Origin: Herbiconiux sp. A18JL235
Lineage (GTDB): Bacteria; Actinomycetota; Actinomycetes; Actinomycetales; Microbacteriaceae
NCBI RefSeq assembly: GCF_040939305.1
Contig: NZ_CP162511.1
Location: 3,286,001-3,350,000, forward strand
Direction of reading: 5' to 3'
Length of the DNA: 64,000 nt
The notes beneath the pieces are model-generated. The model was not told where the DNA came from, made no database searches, and saw only the letters and a list, made by a program, of their open reading frames with translations. The first letter of the stretch is position 1. Each line of letters opens with the position of its first letter. Positions 26,366 through 35,604 of the stretch are shown here, piece after piece. The position numbers and the translations under genes are program-made.

Positions 26366-28722
26366 CAGGCGACCGGCCGCGGCGAGTTCAACGACGCAGG
26401 GTTCGGCGCGGGCACGGGCGCCGCCGCCGCCGACACGGATGGGGACACCGGCACGGTGAGCTCGTGGCTGCCGCCCGCCAGCTCGCGCTCGAGGTCGCCG
26501 ACGCGCAGCAGCGCTGTCGAGCCGGGCGGCACCACGACCGCGAGGTGCGCCCGCTCTCCCTCGAGCTCCCACCGCACCGACGCGCGTCCGAGGGGCGTCT
26601 CGAGTGAGGTCTCGGCCCAGGAGATGCCCCCGCCGACGCGAGGTTCGACGAGGATGCGGCGGTACCCGGGCTCCGCCGGTGCGAGCCCGCCGATCGACCG
26701 GTGCATCCAATCGGCGACGGCTCCGAACGCGTAGTGGTTGAAGCTCGTCATCTCACCGGGGTTCACCGCGCCGTTCGGGAGCATGCTGTCCCAGCGTTCC
26801 CAGATGGTCGTCGCCCCGAGGGTCACCGGGTAGAGCCACGACGGGCACTCCCGCTGCAGCAGCAGCCGGTAGGCGTCGTCGAGGTGCCCGGTGAGGGTGA
26901 GGGCGTCGAGCACGAAGGGTGTCCCGGCGAATCCGGTCGAGATGCGGTGGCCGGAGGCGGCCACCGACTCGGCGAGCCTGTCGCCCGCCCAGCCGAGCTG
27001 GTCGTCGTCGAGGAGACCGAAGACGATCGCGAGCGAGTACACCGTGGCGCAGTCGCTCGTGATGGTGCGGTCGCTGACGAAGAGCCTGCGGAACGCGGCC
27101 CGGAGCGCTTCGGCCTGCGCCTCGAACTCCGCCACGTCACCGGAGCGCCCGAGCACGGCCGCCGTCTCGGAGAGGATGCGCGCGGTGCGATAGGCCGAAG
27201 CGGTCGCCACCACCCCGGGATCGGCTGCCGCCGCCATCGGGTCGTCGGGAGGCGCCGTCGGGTCGAGCCAGTCGCCGAACTGGAACCCCGCATCCCAGAC
27301 CCCGTCGGCCGAGAGCAACGAACGCACCCGGCGGGCGTGCGCGGCCATCGACGGGTAGGCCTCGCGGAGGACCGCGGGGTCGCCATAGGCCTGCCACAGC
27401 GCCCACGGCACCCAGGCGGCCGCATCGCCCCAGACCGCCGTCGCGTCGAAGGGCTCGAGGGCGGGCGGGATGCCGGTGTGCCGGAACAGGTCGGGCACGA
27501 CGTAGGGCACCACTCCGCCGTTGGCCTGCTGCTCGAGGGCGAGGTCGCGCAGCCAGTCGGCGAGGAAGGCCTGCGCGTCGAACAGGAACGCCGCCGTCGG
27601 GGCGAAGACCGCGATGTCTCCCGTCCAGCCGAGTCGTTCGTCGCGCTGCGGGCAGTCGGTGGGGAGGGAGAGGAAGTTGCCCTGCGCGCTCCGCACCACG
27701 TTCTCGTGCAGCCGGGTGAGCTCCGGGTCGGAGCAGGAGAACCGCCCGATGCGTGGCAGATCGGAACCCACGACGACAGCGGTGAGACCTGTGGCGACGT
27801 CTGCCGCGACCCGGTCGGAGGCCGACCCCGCGGGCCAACCCGGCCACCCCTCGATCTCGGCGTAGCGAAAGCCGTGGAACGTGAAGGTGGGCTCGAACAC
27901 GTCGATTCCCCCGCTCAGCGTGTACTCGTCGGTGGCGCGGGCCGAACGCAGCGGTCTGATCGCGAGCTCACCCTCTTCAAGCACCTCGGCGTGCCTGACG
28001 GTGATGCGCGATCCGGCAGCCCCCGAGACGGTCACCCGAACCCACCCGACGATGTCCTCCCCGAAGTCGGCGATCATCCGGCCGCTCGGGCTCGGGGCGA
28101 TCGAGGCGGGGGCGATCTCGCGCAGACGACGCACCGGCGGAACCGTCGAGGCCACCAGCTCCGACGTGTCGGAGGGTAGTTCCTCGACGTGGGCCCACTC
28201 CGAGTCGTCGAACCCGGGACGGTCCCAGCCGGGCCGGGCGCGCCGGGCGTCGATCCGCTGACCGTCGTAGAGGTCGTCAGCGATGGTCTCACCCGTCGAG
28301 GTGCGCCATTCCGAGTCGGTGGCGACGAGGTGGTGGTGCCCGTCGGCGAAGCGGATGCGCAGCTCCGCGATCACGGCGAGCCGACTCCCGTAGAGCGCGC
28401 GGGCCCCCTCCCAGCCGAGGCGACCGCGATACCACCCGTTGCCGACGCGGATGCCGATCGCGAACCTTTCGCCCCGTACGCGCTCGGTCACGTCGTGCTC
28501 GGAGTACCGCGTGCGCCACTCGTAGCTCGTCCACCCGGGTGCGAGCAGTTCGTCGGAGACCGGGCGACCGTCGATGCTCGCCTCGCAGACCCCGTGCGCC
28601 GCGAGCCGCAGCACCGCCGAGACGACCTCGCCGTGACCTGTCGGCAGCACGACCTCGCGCCGGAACAGCGGGGCGGCCGTGCCCTCGTCGCGCGACGAGA
28701 TGAACCGCGCCGTCCAGCTCAT
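26365..28722 (-). CDS. Alpha-L-rhamnosidase, GH78
   Basis: 785 residues. It shows the GH78 order: N-terminal beta domains (LRLAAHGVCEASIDGRPV, RVGNGWYRGRLG), then the (alpha/alpha)6 barrel with LPTDCPQRDERLGWTGD, where the DE of DERLGWTGD is the catalytic acid region, WGDAAAWVPWALW, and GATTIWERWDSM. It cuts terminal alpha-L-rhamnose from glycosides or rhamnogalacturonan fragments. There is no signal peptide, so it works inside the cell on imported oligosaccharides. ATG at 28722 overlaps the esterase stop (ATGA). Confidence 0.9.
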   Translation of the reverse strand: MSWTARFISSRDEGTAAPLFRREVVLPTGHGEVVSAVLRLAAHGVCEASIDGRPVSDELLAPGWTSYEWRTRYSEHDVTERVRGERFAIGIRVGNGWYRGRLGWEGARALYGSRLAVIAELRIRFADGHHHLVATDSEWRTSTGETIADDLYDGQRIDARRARPGWDRPGFDDSEWAHVEELPSDTSELVASTVPPVRRLREIAPASIAPSPSGRMIADFGEDIVGWVRVTVSGAAGSRITVRHAEVLEEGELAIRPLRSARATDEYTLSGGIDVFEPTFTFHGFRYAEIEGWPGWPAGSASDRVAADVATGLTAVVVGSDLPRIGRFSCSDPELTRLHENVVRSAQGNFLSLPTDCPQRDERLGWTGDIAVFAPTAAFLFDAQAFLADWLRDLALEQQANGGVVPYVVPDLFRHTGIPPALEPFDATAVWGDAAAWVPWALWQAYGDPAVLREAYPSMAAHARRVRSLLSADGVWDAGFQFGDWLDPTAPPDDPMAAAADPGVVATASAYRTARILSETAAVLGRSGDVAEFEAQAEALRAAFRRLFVSDRTITSDCATVYSLAIVFGLLDDDQLGWAGDRLAESVAASGHRISTGFAGTPFVLDALTLTGHLDDAYRLLLQRECPSWLYPVTLGATTIWERWDSMLPNGAVNPGEMTSFNHYAFGAVADWMHRSIGGLAPAEPGYRRILVEPRVGGGISWAETSLETPLGRASVRWELEGERAHLAVVVPPGSTALLRVGDLERELAGGSHELTVPVSPSVSAAAAPVPAPNPASLNSPRPVA

Positions 28723-29636
28723 GCAGCCACGCCCCTGCGGAGCGATTCCGCGAGCCGCGCCAGACTGCGCTCGATCTCCGGCAGCGCGGGCACGGGCGGG
28801 ATGTTGAGGTGCCCGTGCGGGAGCCCTTCGGCGACGTCGACGACGACACGCCCGCCCACCGAGCGCAGCTGCCGGGCGAACAGCTCGCCCGAGGCGCGCA
28901 GCTCGTCGACCCCGCCGAGCGCCAGGTGGGTCGGCGGCAGACCCTCCACCGACCCGTGCCCCGGCATGACGTCGGCGGGGATGTCGTGGATGCGCCCGAG
29001 GTACCCCTGCAGGATGGCGAGGTTGTGCTCGGGGGTGAAGCGGAGGATCTCGGGCAGCTCTTCGACCCCGAGACCTTCGCTCGCGGGGGTCGGGAAGTGC
29101 AGGGTGGGATAGCCGAGCAGCAACCCGGCGGGCACCCGGCGGCCGGCGTCGCGTTCGCGCCGAGCCGCGGCGACGGCGAGGTTGCCGCCGGCAGAGCAGC
29201 CGCCGAGCTGCAGGCGGGCCGGATCGACGCCCAGCTCGGTGGCGTGGTCGGCGAGCCAGAGCCACGCGGCCTGCACGTCGTCGAGACCGGCCGGGAAGAG
29301 GGTGCCGGGCCCTGCGAGCCGGTAATCGACCGTGACCACGAGCGCGTCGGCGCGGTGGGCGAGCTCGCGGGCCACGACGTCGGCCTCCGGCATGTCGACC
29401 GAGCCCCCGGTGAAGCCTCCCCCGTGCACCCAGAGCAGACCGGGCATCCGTTCCCCCGAGCGGTCGGAGCGGTACAGGCGGAGCGGGACGGCGCCGTGGG
29501 GGCCCGCGAGGGAACGGGTCTCCACCTCGACCGGCGGGGGGCGGTAGCCTTCGGTGAGGGCGCCGAGGACGCGTTCGTAGTCGTTCCAGTCGCCGACTCC
29601 GGCCAGCGCGTCACGGAGGAGCGGGTTCAGTGTCAT
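28719..29636 (-). CDS. Alpha/beta hydrolase, hormone-sensitive-lipase-type esterase
   Basis: 305 residues. HGGGFTGG is the oxyanion motif of the HSL family, GCSAGGN holds the nucleophile Ser, GGVDELR the Asp and GLPHGHLN the His. In this operon it probably removes acyl (acetyl or aromatic) groups from rhamnosyl oligosaccharides before GH78 acts; this is inference. ATG at 29636 overlaps the stop of the LacI gene, giving a tightly coupled order of repressor, esterase, rhamnosidase, phosphatase. Confidence 0.83.
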   Translation of the reverse strand: MTLNPLLRDALAGVGDWNDYERVLGALTEGYRPPPVEVETRSLAGPHGAVPLRLYRSDRSGERMPGLLWVHGGGFTGGSVDMPEADVVARELAHRADALVVTVDYRLAGPGTLFPAGLDDVQAAWLWLADHATELGVDPARLQLGGCSAGGNLAVAAARRERDAGRRVPAGLLLGYPTLHFPTPASEGLGVEELPEILRFTPEHNLAILQGYLGRIHDIPADVMPGHGSVEGLPPTHLALGGVDELRASGELFARQLRSVGGRVVVDVAEGLPHGHLNIPPVPALPEIERSLARLAESLRRGVAA

Positions 29637-30631
29637 CGCGAGGAGTTCCTGATCACGAGGTCGACGGGGAGCACCTGCTTCAGGCGGGCGGTGCGGGGGT
29701 CACGGCGCTGAGTGAGGAGCATCTCGGCGCAGTGGTAGCCGACCGCGTGCAGCGGGAGTCGCACGGTCGTGATGCCCAGTGCCGCGCTCTCGGGGGAATC
29801 GCCGCAGCCCACCACGGCGACCTCGCCCGGTACCGCGCGGTCGTGCTCGACGAGGTTCTGCCAGGCCCCGATTGCCGCTGAGTCGTCGGGGAACACGAGG
29901 GCGTCGAACTGCACCCGCCGGTCGAGGAGGAACTCGCTTCCGGCGCGCCCGCCGGCCGCACCCACGCCGGGCAGCACCTGCTCGATCAGCACCGCGTCGG
30001 GGTCGAACCCTGAGTCGCTCGCTGCCGCCCGGGCGGCAGCCGCCCGCCCTGCCGAGCGGACCGGCTCGCGGCCGTCGTGCGCCAGCACGATGCGGCGCCG
30101 ACCGCCGGTGAGGAGGTGCTCGACCACCAGCCGGCAGGCCGCATCGTCGTCGACGGCCGCCGCCGACAGCCGCGACGAGCTCGAGGCGCCGGCGATCACC
30201 ACGGCCGTGCCTCGGGAGGTCAGCGACTCGGCGAGCTGGTCGGTGCCCTCCCCTGACTCGAGGATGATGCTGTGCATTCCGAGCCGCTCGAAGGCGTTCA
30301 GGGCACCGAGCAGTCGCTCGCGGTCTCCGTCGGTGAACGCCGTGAGGGCTTCGACGTCGGTGCGCCGGATGCGCTCCTGGATGCCTTCCAGCACGGCGGC
30401 CCGCGACGACGAGGCGTCGACGAGCACCACGCCCATGGTCTCCAGCCGCCCCGGCGCCTTGCGGGCGCGCCCCGACGGCGTCCAGCCCAGCTCGTCGATC
30501 GCAGCGCGCACCCGGCGCAGGGTGGCGGTCGAGACGCGTTCAGGATGGTTCAAAGCATTTGAGACCGTGCCGACGGAGACTCGGGCGCGTGTGGCGACAT
30601 CGGCGATCGACGTCGGTGTTTCTTCAGCCAT
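29633..30631 (-). CDS. LacI-family repressor of the rhamnoside locus
   Basis: 332 residues. HTH: SIADVATRARVSVGTVSNALN; hinge and sensor domains follow, ending PLHAVGYHCAEMLL...LPVDLVIRNSS. ATG at 30631 is chosen because AGGAG lies about 10 bases upstream; an earlier in-frame ATG at 30709 would overlap the operator region. It heads the esterase-rhamnosidase operon and is divergent from the sugar importer at 30779, so it likely senses an imported sugar and controls both directions. Confidence 0.83.
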   Translation of the reverse strand: MAEETPTSIADVATRARVSVGTVSNALNHPERVSTATLRRVRAAIDELGWTPSGRARKAPGRLETMGVVLVDASSSRAAVLEGIQERIRRTDVEALTAFTDGDRERLLGALNAFERLGMHSIILESGEGTDQLAESLTSRGTAVVIAGASSSSRLSAAAVDDDAACRLVVEHLLTGGRRRIVLAHDGREPVRSAGRAAAARAAASDSGFDPDAVLIEQVLPGVGAAGGRAGSEFLLDRRVQFDALVFPDDSAAIGAWQNLVEHDRAVPGEVAVVGCGDSPESAALGITTVRLPLHAVGYHCAEMLLTQRRDPRTARLKQVLPVDLVIRNSSR

Positions 30632-30682
30632 CTTCCCGCTCTCCTGGTGCATCCGGTTCGTGCTGCGTCCATCCTTGCACAT

Positions 30683-30696
30683 TTGAATTAGTTCAA
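30683..30696. promoter_or_regulatory. Candidate LacI operator in the divergent promoter
   Basis: TTGAA (30683-30687) and TTCAA (30692-30696) form a perfect inverted repeat with a 4-base spacer in an AT-rich island. It lies between the repressor gene and the importer gene. It is the only clear palindrome in that gap. Confidence 0.5.
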
Positions 30697-30778
30697 CTAG
30701 CATCGCCAATCGCGGGGGGTCTTCGCCGATCTCCGCACTCCCACGAGAACAGTGCCCAAGAGAGAATGAGACTCAACG

Positions 30779-32152
30779 ATGAAGCTCCGAATTCGACACG
30801 GCATCGCCGCCGTCGCGGTCGGCGCGGTCACGCTGGCCGCAGCAGGCTGCACCGCATCCGCCCCCGCCGCGCCGCAGGTCGACCCTGACGCCCCCGTCAC
30901 CATCACGGTCGGCGACCTGCCCAGCACGCAGGCCGAGGCCGCCCGCAAGGGGTTCCTCGACGCCGTCGACTCCTTCGAGGAGGAACACCCCAACGTCACC
31001 ATCGAGACCAGCGAGACGCGCTGGGACAACGGTTCGTTCTCGGCCCTCGTGGCCGGCGGCACGATGCCGACCGTCATGTCGGTGCCGTTCACCAACACGC
31101 AGCAGGTGATCGACAACGGCCAGGTCGCCGACATCACGGGCATCGTCGAGCCCCTCGGCATCGTCGACCGCGTGAACCCCGACACGTTGAAGCAGGCCCA
31201 AGACGACGCCGGCAACGTCTACGGCATCCCGACCTCGGTCGACGCCCTGGGCCTCATCTACAACCGCCAGCTCTTCGAGCAGGCGGGCCTCGACCCCGAC
31301 GACCCGCCGGCCACCTGGGACGAGGTGCGGGAGGCAGCCAAGACCATCACCGAGAAGACCGGGGCGCCTGGCTATCTCCAGATGACGGAGGAGGGCCAGG
31401 GCGGGTGGATCTACACGGCCACCGTCTACTCGCACGGCGGCACGGTCGAAGACCCGACGGGCGGCGAGGTCACCCTCGACAGCCCCGAGAGCGTCGACGC
31501 ACTGCAGACGGTGCACGACATGTACTGGACCGACAAGTCGATGGGGTCGACCGTGCTGTTCAGCCTGAAGACGCTCATGCAGGAGTACGCGGCCGGCCGT
31601 GCCGGCATGTTCATCGCCCCGGTGCAGACCTACGAGTGGCTGAACAACGTCTACGAGCTCGACCTGTCGACGATCGGGGCCACCCACGTTCCCCAGGCCG
31701 GCGGCGAGGAGGGCGCGCTGCTCTCGGGCAACGTGCAGATGTTCAACCCGAAGTCGACGCCGGAGCAGCTCACCGCGGCCGCCGAGTGGGTCGATTTCTA
31801 CTACTTCGGCAAGTACACCGACGAGGAGACGGCCGTGGCGAACGCCAAGGCGATCGTCGCCGACGGCGGGGTCGTCGGGCTCCCGGGTCTGTCGCCGCTC
31901 AGCCCCGAGGCCTACGACCAGTACCGCGAGTGGATCGCCGACTACATCAACGTCGACCCCGCGCACTTCACCGGGTACACCGACTCCCTGACGGTCATCC
32001 CGCTGGTGCCCGAGCCCGCCACCCGCGCCCAGGAGGTCTACGCCGACCTCGCTCCCACGGTGCAGCAGGCGCTGACCGACGAGAACGCCGACATCCCTGC
32101 CCTGGTGTCCGACGCCTCGTCGCGCATCGACCGCATCATCTCGCAGGGATGA
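30779..32152 (+). CDS. Sugar-binding lipoprotein of an ABC importer (family 1)
   Basis: 457 residues. The signal peptide ends in a lipobox (LAAAGC, Cys about 24). The mature protein resembles maltose-type extracellular receptors: ITVGDLPSTQAEAARKGF, YGIPTSVDALGLIYNRQLFEQAGLD and AGRAGMFIAP. It delivers an oligosaccharide to the two permeases downstream. No ATPase gene is present, so a shared MsmK/MalK-like ATPase encoded elsewhere is expected. The ribosome site before ATG 30779 is weak. Divergence from the rhamnosidase operon suggests a rhamnose-containing ligand. Confidence 0.88.
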   Translation: MKLRIRHGIAAVAVGAVTLAAAGCTASAPAAPQVDPDAPVTITVGDLPSTQAEAARKGFLDAVDSFEEEHPNVTIETSETRWDNGSFSALVAGGTMPTVMSVPFTNTQQVIDNGQVADITGIVEPLGIVDRVNPDTLKQAQDDAGNVYGIPTSVDALGLIYNRQLFEQAGLDPDDPPATWDEVREAAKTITEKTGAPGYLQMTEEGQGGWIYTATVYSHGGTVEDPTGGEVTLDSPESVDALQTVHDMYWTDKSMGSTVLFSLKTLMQEYAAGRAGMFIAPVQTYEWLNNVYELDLSTIGATHVPQAGGEEGALLSGNVQMFNPKSTPEQLTAAAEWVDFYYFGKYTDEETAVANAKAIVADGGVVGLPGLSPLSPEAYDQYREWIADYINVDPAHFTGYTDSLTVIPLVPEPATRAQEVYADLAPTVQQALTDENADIPALVSDASSRIDRIISQG

Positions 32153-32171
32153 CCGGAGCACTCAGCACCTC

Positions 32172-33140
32172 ATGATGCAGCAGCGCACAGCCGCCTCCGG
32201 CTCCCGAGCCTTCAAGGACTTGGGAGTCGGGGCGGCGCCCCGACGTCCCCTTCGCGTCCGCCTCTCACGCTGGGTGAAGGGCGGCGGTCTCTGGGCCATC
32301 GTCTTCGGCGCCCCCCTTGTGATCGTCTTCGCCTATTTCGCCTGGGGGCCGATCGTCAGCGGCGTCGTGCTGTCGCTCCAGAAGACCAACTTCCTCACCA
32401 CCACCTGGGTGGGGTGGTCGAACTTCGAGTTCGTGCTCACCGACCCGGTGCTGCCGAAGGCAGTCGCCAACACGATCGCCTTCACCTCGATCTCTCTGCT
32501 CATCGGCGCACCTCTCCCTCTCGCGCTCGCCGTGGTGATGGCCGAACTCCGCCGGCGCAAGGGCCTGTTCAGCGCCCTCGCCTACCTGCCCGTGGTGATC
32601 CCCCCGGTCGTCGGCATCCTGCTCTGGAAGGTGATGTACCTGCCGGGCGAGGAGGGGTTGTTCAACTCGATCCTCGGCAGCATCGGTCTCGGTCCGTTCG
32701 CCTGGCTCAACTCGGAGCAGATGGTCATCCCGTCGATGGTGGTGGCCAGCACCTGGGCGGGAGCCGGCACCGCCGTCATCATCTACCTCGCGGCGCTCGG
32801 CGGCGTGCGCCCCGAGCTCTACGAGGCCGCCGAACTCGACGGCGCCGGGGTGTGGAGACGCATCTGGCACGTCACGCTCCCGCAGATCCGCGGTGTCGTG
32901 CTGATCCTGCTGCTGCTGCAGATCATCGGCACGCTCCAGGTGTTCAACGAACCCAAGCTGCTGACCGGAGGCGGGCCCAACAACGCCTCGATCACGGTGC
33001 TGATGATGATCTACCAGTACGGCTTCGTGAACTCCAACTACGGTGCGGCGGCGGCACTCAGCGTGCTGCTGGCGCTCGCCCTGGCGCTCATCTCGGTCGC
33101 CTACCAGTTCGCCACCCGGAGATGGAGTGACAATGACTGA
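32172..33140 (+). CDS. Sugar ABC permease, MalF type
   Basis: 322 residues with six hydrophobic segments. The EAA loop that contacts the ATPase is EAAELDGAGVWRRIWHVTLP (about 218-237). The LTGGGPNNAS motif before the last segments is typical of MalF-type proteins. Two ATG codons (32172, 32175) are possible and neither has a strong ribosome site; translation may be coupled to the binding-protein gene 19 bases upstream. Confidence 0.87.
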   Translation: MMQQRTAASGSRAFKDLGVGAAPRRPLRVRLSRWVKGGGLWAIVFGAPLVIVFAYFAWGPIVSGVVLSLQKTNFLTTTWVGWSNFEFVLTDPVLPKAVANTIAFTSISLLIGAPLPLALAVVMAELRRRKGLFSALAYLPVVIPPVVGILLWKVMYLPGEEGLFNSILGSIGLGPFAWLNSEQMVIPSMVVASTWAGAGTAVIIYLAALGGVRPELYEAAELDGAGVWRRIWHVTLPQIRGVVLILLLLQIIGTLQVFNEPKLLTGGGPNNASITVLMMIYQYGFVNSNYGAAAALSVLLALALALISVAYQFATRRWSDND

Positions 33141-34098
33141 CCTCGACATCCGCGAGGAGGCAGCGGCGCCCGTGCGCGATCGCGGCTTCTGGCGGCGCTC
33201 TCCCCGGAGCGCCGACGACGAGGCGGTGCGCTCGGCGGTGTCGTGGGGCGACCGTCACGACCCGCGAGTGCGCTGGACCCTCCGTGTCGTCCAGATCCTC
33301 GTCTTCGTCGGCCTCGTCGTCGCAGCGGTGTTCCCGATGATCTGGCTGGCCAAGGCGTCGATCTCGACGACTGCCGACCTCATCCGCGACCCGCTCGGCT
33401 GGTGGCCCTCGGGGGTCGACTTCAGCAACTACGCCGTGGTCTGGAACGAACTCGGCATCTACAAGTACCTGCTGAACACCCTGTGGCTCGCGCTCGGCAG
33501 CGCCGCGGTCACACTCGTGGTGTGCATCACCGGCGCGTACTGCCTGTCCATCCTCCGGCCGCGCTGGGGCGCCGTGGTGTACTGGGCGGTGCTGGCGACC
33601 CTGTTCATCCCCGGCGTCATCTCCCTGGTGCCGCTCTACCTGACGGTGCTCGACCTGCCCGGTCTCGGCATCAGCCTGCTGAACACGATGTGGGCGGTCT
33701 GGCTTCCCGCCGGCGCCAGTGCGTTCTCGCTCGTGCTGGCGAAGCGGTTCTTCGATTCCATCCCGCGTGAGCTCATCGAGGCGGCCCGCATCGACGGCGC
33801 CGGGCCTGTGCGCGTGCTCTGGTCGATCGTGATCCCGCTCTCCCGGCCCATCATCAGCGTGCTCGCGCTGCTCAGCTGCGTCTCGGCGTACAAAGAGTAC
33901 CTGTGGCCCCTGCTGGTACTGCCCGACCCCGAGGTGCAGCCGATCTCGGTCGCGCTGCCCAGGGTGGAGCCGTCGCTCGAGTACTCCGCGATGATGGCGG
34001 CGCTGTTCCTGTCGCTCCTCGTGCCGATCGTGCTGTTCCTGATCTTCCAGCGGCAGTTCCTCCGCAGCGTCGGCATGGCGAACGGCATCAAGGGGTGA
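33133..34098 (+). CDS. Sugar ABC permease, MalG type
   Basis: 321 residues. It has a charged N-terminal tail of about 50 residues, then six hydrophobic segments. The EAA loop is EAARIDGAGPVRVLWSIVIP, and LPRVEPSLEYSAMMAALFLS near the end is typical of MalG-like partners. ATG at 33133 overlaps the end of the first permease, preceded by GATGGAG. It forms the importer channel with the upstream permease. Confidence 0.87.
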   Translation: MTDLDIREEAAAPVRDRGFWRRSPRSADDEAVRSAVSWGDRHDPRVRWTLRVVQILVFVGLVVAAVFPMIWLAKASISTTADLIRDPLGWWPSGVDFSNYAVVWNELGIYKYLLNTLWLALGSAAVTLVVCITGAYCLSILRPRWGAVVYWAVLATLFIPGVISLVPLYLTVLDLPGLGISLLNTMWAVWLPAGASAFSLVLAKRFFDSIPRELIEAARIDGAGPVRVLWSIVIPLSRPIISVLALLSCVSAYKEYLWPLLVLPDPEVQPISVALPRVEPSLEYSAMMAALFLSLLVPIVLFLIFQRQFLRSVGMANGIKG

Positions 34099-34156
34099 CG
34101 CCGCCGAGGATCGGCTGAGCTAGTGTCGGTGAGATGGACGGCGTGAGGAGGTCTCG

Positions 34157-35236
34157 ATGAAGCAAGCCCCCGAGAATTCTGTGCGGCGCGCGAACCTCCG
34201 TGAGGTCGCCGCCCTCGCCGGGGTCTCCCTCTCGACGGCCTCGCGGGTGCTCTCGGGCTCGTACCCCATCTCGGGCGCGACGCGCGAGAAGGTCGTGGGC
34301 GCGATGCGGGAGCTCGGCTATTCCGAGTCGCGTACCCGACGGCGCGAGGCGACGCGCACCATCGGCGTGATCGTCACCGACGTGCGATCGTCGCTCGTCT
34401 CGGGCGTCACCGCCGGCATCGACGCCGCCGCCGCCGAGAACGGCCGCATCTGCACCATCTTCCCGACGGAGGGCGATCTCGATCGGGAGCGCGACATCGT
34501 GCGGCTCGCCGCCAGGCAGCGCGAGCTCGACGCCCTGGTCTTCGTCGGTGGCATGCAGCGGGCCGACGACTACCCCGACCGGCTCGGCGACTACCTCACC
34601 ATGCTCGGCGACGTGGATGCGGGGCTGGTGCTGTGCGCCCGGCCCGACGACACGGGCACCCACCCCGGCACCCTCAGCGTCGGCTACGACAACGAGGGCG
34701 GCGCGTTCGCGGTCGCGAGTTATCTCGCCTCGAAGGGACATCGCCGCATCGCCTTCGTCGGAGGCGTGCGCAACCACTCCACGACCGAGGGCCGTCTGCT
34801 CGGCGTGCGTCGAGCCCTGGGCGCGCTCGGCCTCGAGCTCGAGGTGGCCTACACGGAGGAGTTCCAGCCGAGCAGCAGCCGGCGCATCCGCACCAGCGAC
34901 CCCACCTACGCCAACACGCGGCGGCTGCTCGAGGAGCATCCCGAGGTGACGGGCATCGTCGCGAACAGCGACTTCCACGCCGTCGAGGTGGTGCGGGCGC
35001 TTCACGACGCCGGGGTCGACGTGCCGGGAGAGATCTCGGTGGTCGGCTACGACGACAACGAGGTGGCGCTGCAGGTGCGCCCCAACCTCACCACCGTGCA
35101 CCTCCCGGTGTTCGACCTGGGTTGGGAGGCCGCGCGTCTCGCCGTCGAGAAGCCGGTCTCGGGTCTCCCCGGCTCGGCGGTCGAGCTCGGCACCCACGTC
35201 GTGGTGCGCGACTCGGTGGCGCCCCCGCGGGCGTAG
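34157..35236 (+). CDS. LacI-family repressor, second of the region
   Basis: 359 residues. HTH: NLREVAALAGVSLSTASRVLS; sensor domain with GVIVTDVRSSLVSGVTAGI and HRRIAFVGGV, ending TTVHLPVFDLGWEAARL. ATG at 34157 follows GTGAGGAGG. It lies 58 bases after the importer permeases and upstream of the GH3 fusion gene, so it may regulate either. It is not the same as the divergent LacI at 29633-30631; their recognition helices differ (SLSTASRV against SVGTVSNA). Confidence 0.85.
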   Translation: MKQAPENSVRRANLREVAALAGVSLSTASRVLSGSYPISGATREKVVGAMRELGYSESRTRRREATRTIGVIVTDVRSSLVSGVTAGIDAAAAENGRICTIFPTEGDLDRERDIVRLAARQRELDALVFVGGMQRADDYPDRLGDYLTMLGDVDAGLVLCARPDDTGTHPGTLSVGYDNEGGAFAVASYLASKGHRRIAFVGGVRNHSTTEGRLLGVRRALGALGLELEVAYTEEFQPSSSRRIRTSDPTYANTRRLLEEHPEVTGIVANSDFHAVEVVRALHDAGVDVPGEISVVGYDDNEVALQVRPNLTTVHLPVFDLGWEAARLAVEKPVSGLPGSAVELGTHVVVRDSVAPPRA

Positions 35237-35273
35237 CGCCCGTCGCACGCCGGCCGCACCCCGGGGCCGCCGC

Positions 35274-35507
35274 TCAGGCCATGCTCGCCGGGAGCCACGG
35301 CAACTCGGCCTTCCCGTACTTCCAGGCGCGCACGTCGCACGATCGCTCGTGACCCTCGAACGACTCCACCCGCGCGGCGCGCCCGCACTGCCCACCGAGC
35401 CGGGGAGTCGGGGCCGTTCCCGGCCTGGCTCAGCAGGTCGACCGCCACGACGAAGGGATCGGCGGCGTCGTCGGCGAGCACAGCACCTCGGTGGGCCCGG
35501 CGGATGC
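35274..35507 (-). pseudogene. HisD-like dehydrogenase remnant with internal deletion
   Basis: Two minus-strand segments look like pieces of a histidinol-dehydrogenase-family protein. From about 35507 to 35410 the frame reads AVLADDAADPFVVAVDLLSQ then AGNGPDSPA, matching the HisD region ADxSADPxxVAxDLLSQAEHGP. From about 35380 to 35274, in another frame, RVESFEGHERSCDVRAWKYG then KAELPWLPASMA ends at a stop, like the C-terminus of catabolic HisD relatives. The middle third of the gene is missing. It fills most of the gap between the LacI gene and the GH3 fusion promoter. Family call made by eye. Confidence 0.5.
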
Positions 35508-35516
35508 GCGTTGCGC

Positions 35517-35560
35517 TTTGTTTCTACGTTTTGTTTCTGTAGTGTCTCTATAGCGTTTCT
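35517..35560. promoter_or_regulatory. Repeated GTTTCT boxes upstream of the GH3 fusion gene
   Basis: TTTGTTTCT occurs twice (35517-35525 and 35530-35538), and GTTTCT a third time at 35555-35560, in the only AT-rich stretch of a 368-base gap between genes. TATAGC at 35549-35554 is a possible -10. Related TTTGTTTC words sit in the promoter regions at 43318-43342 and 44336-44347, suggesting a common regulator, perhaps the LacI protein at 34157. The rest of the gap holds the HisD-like remnant. Confidence 0.4.
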
Positions 35561-35604
35561 CCGCGACGCTCCCACCGCAATCACATTCGTGAGGATCCGA
35601 TTTC

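Noticed and set aside
30551..30563. Second palindrome TCAAA-N3-TTTGA near the LacI operator
   Set aside because: It lies inside the coding sequence of the repressor's DNA-binding region and is explained by its codons.
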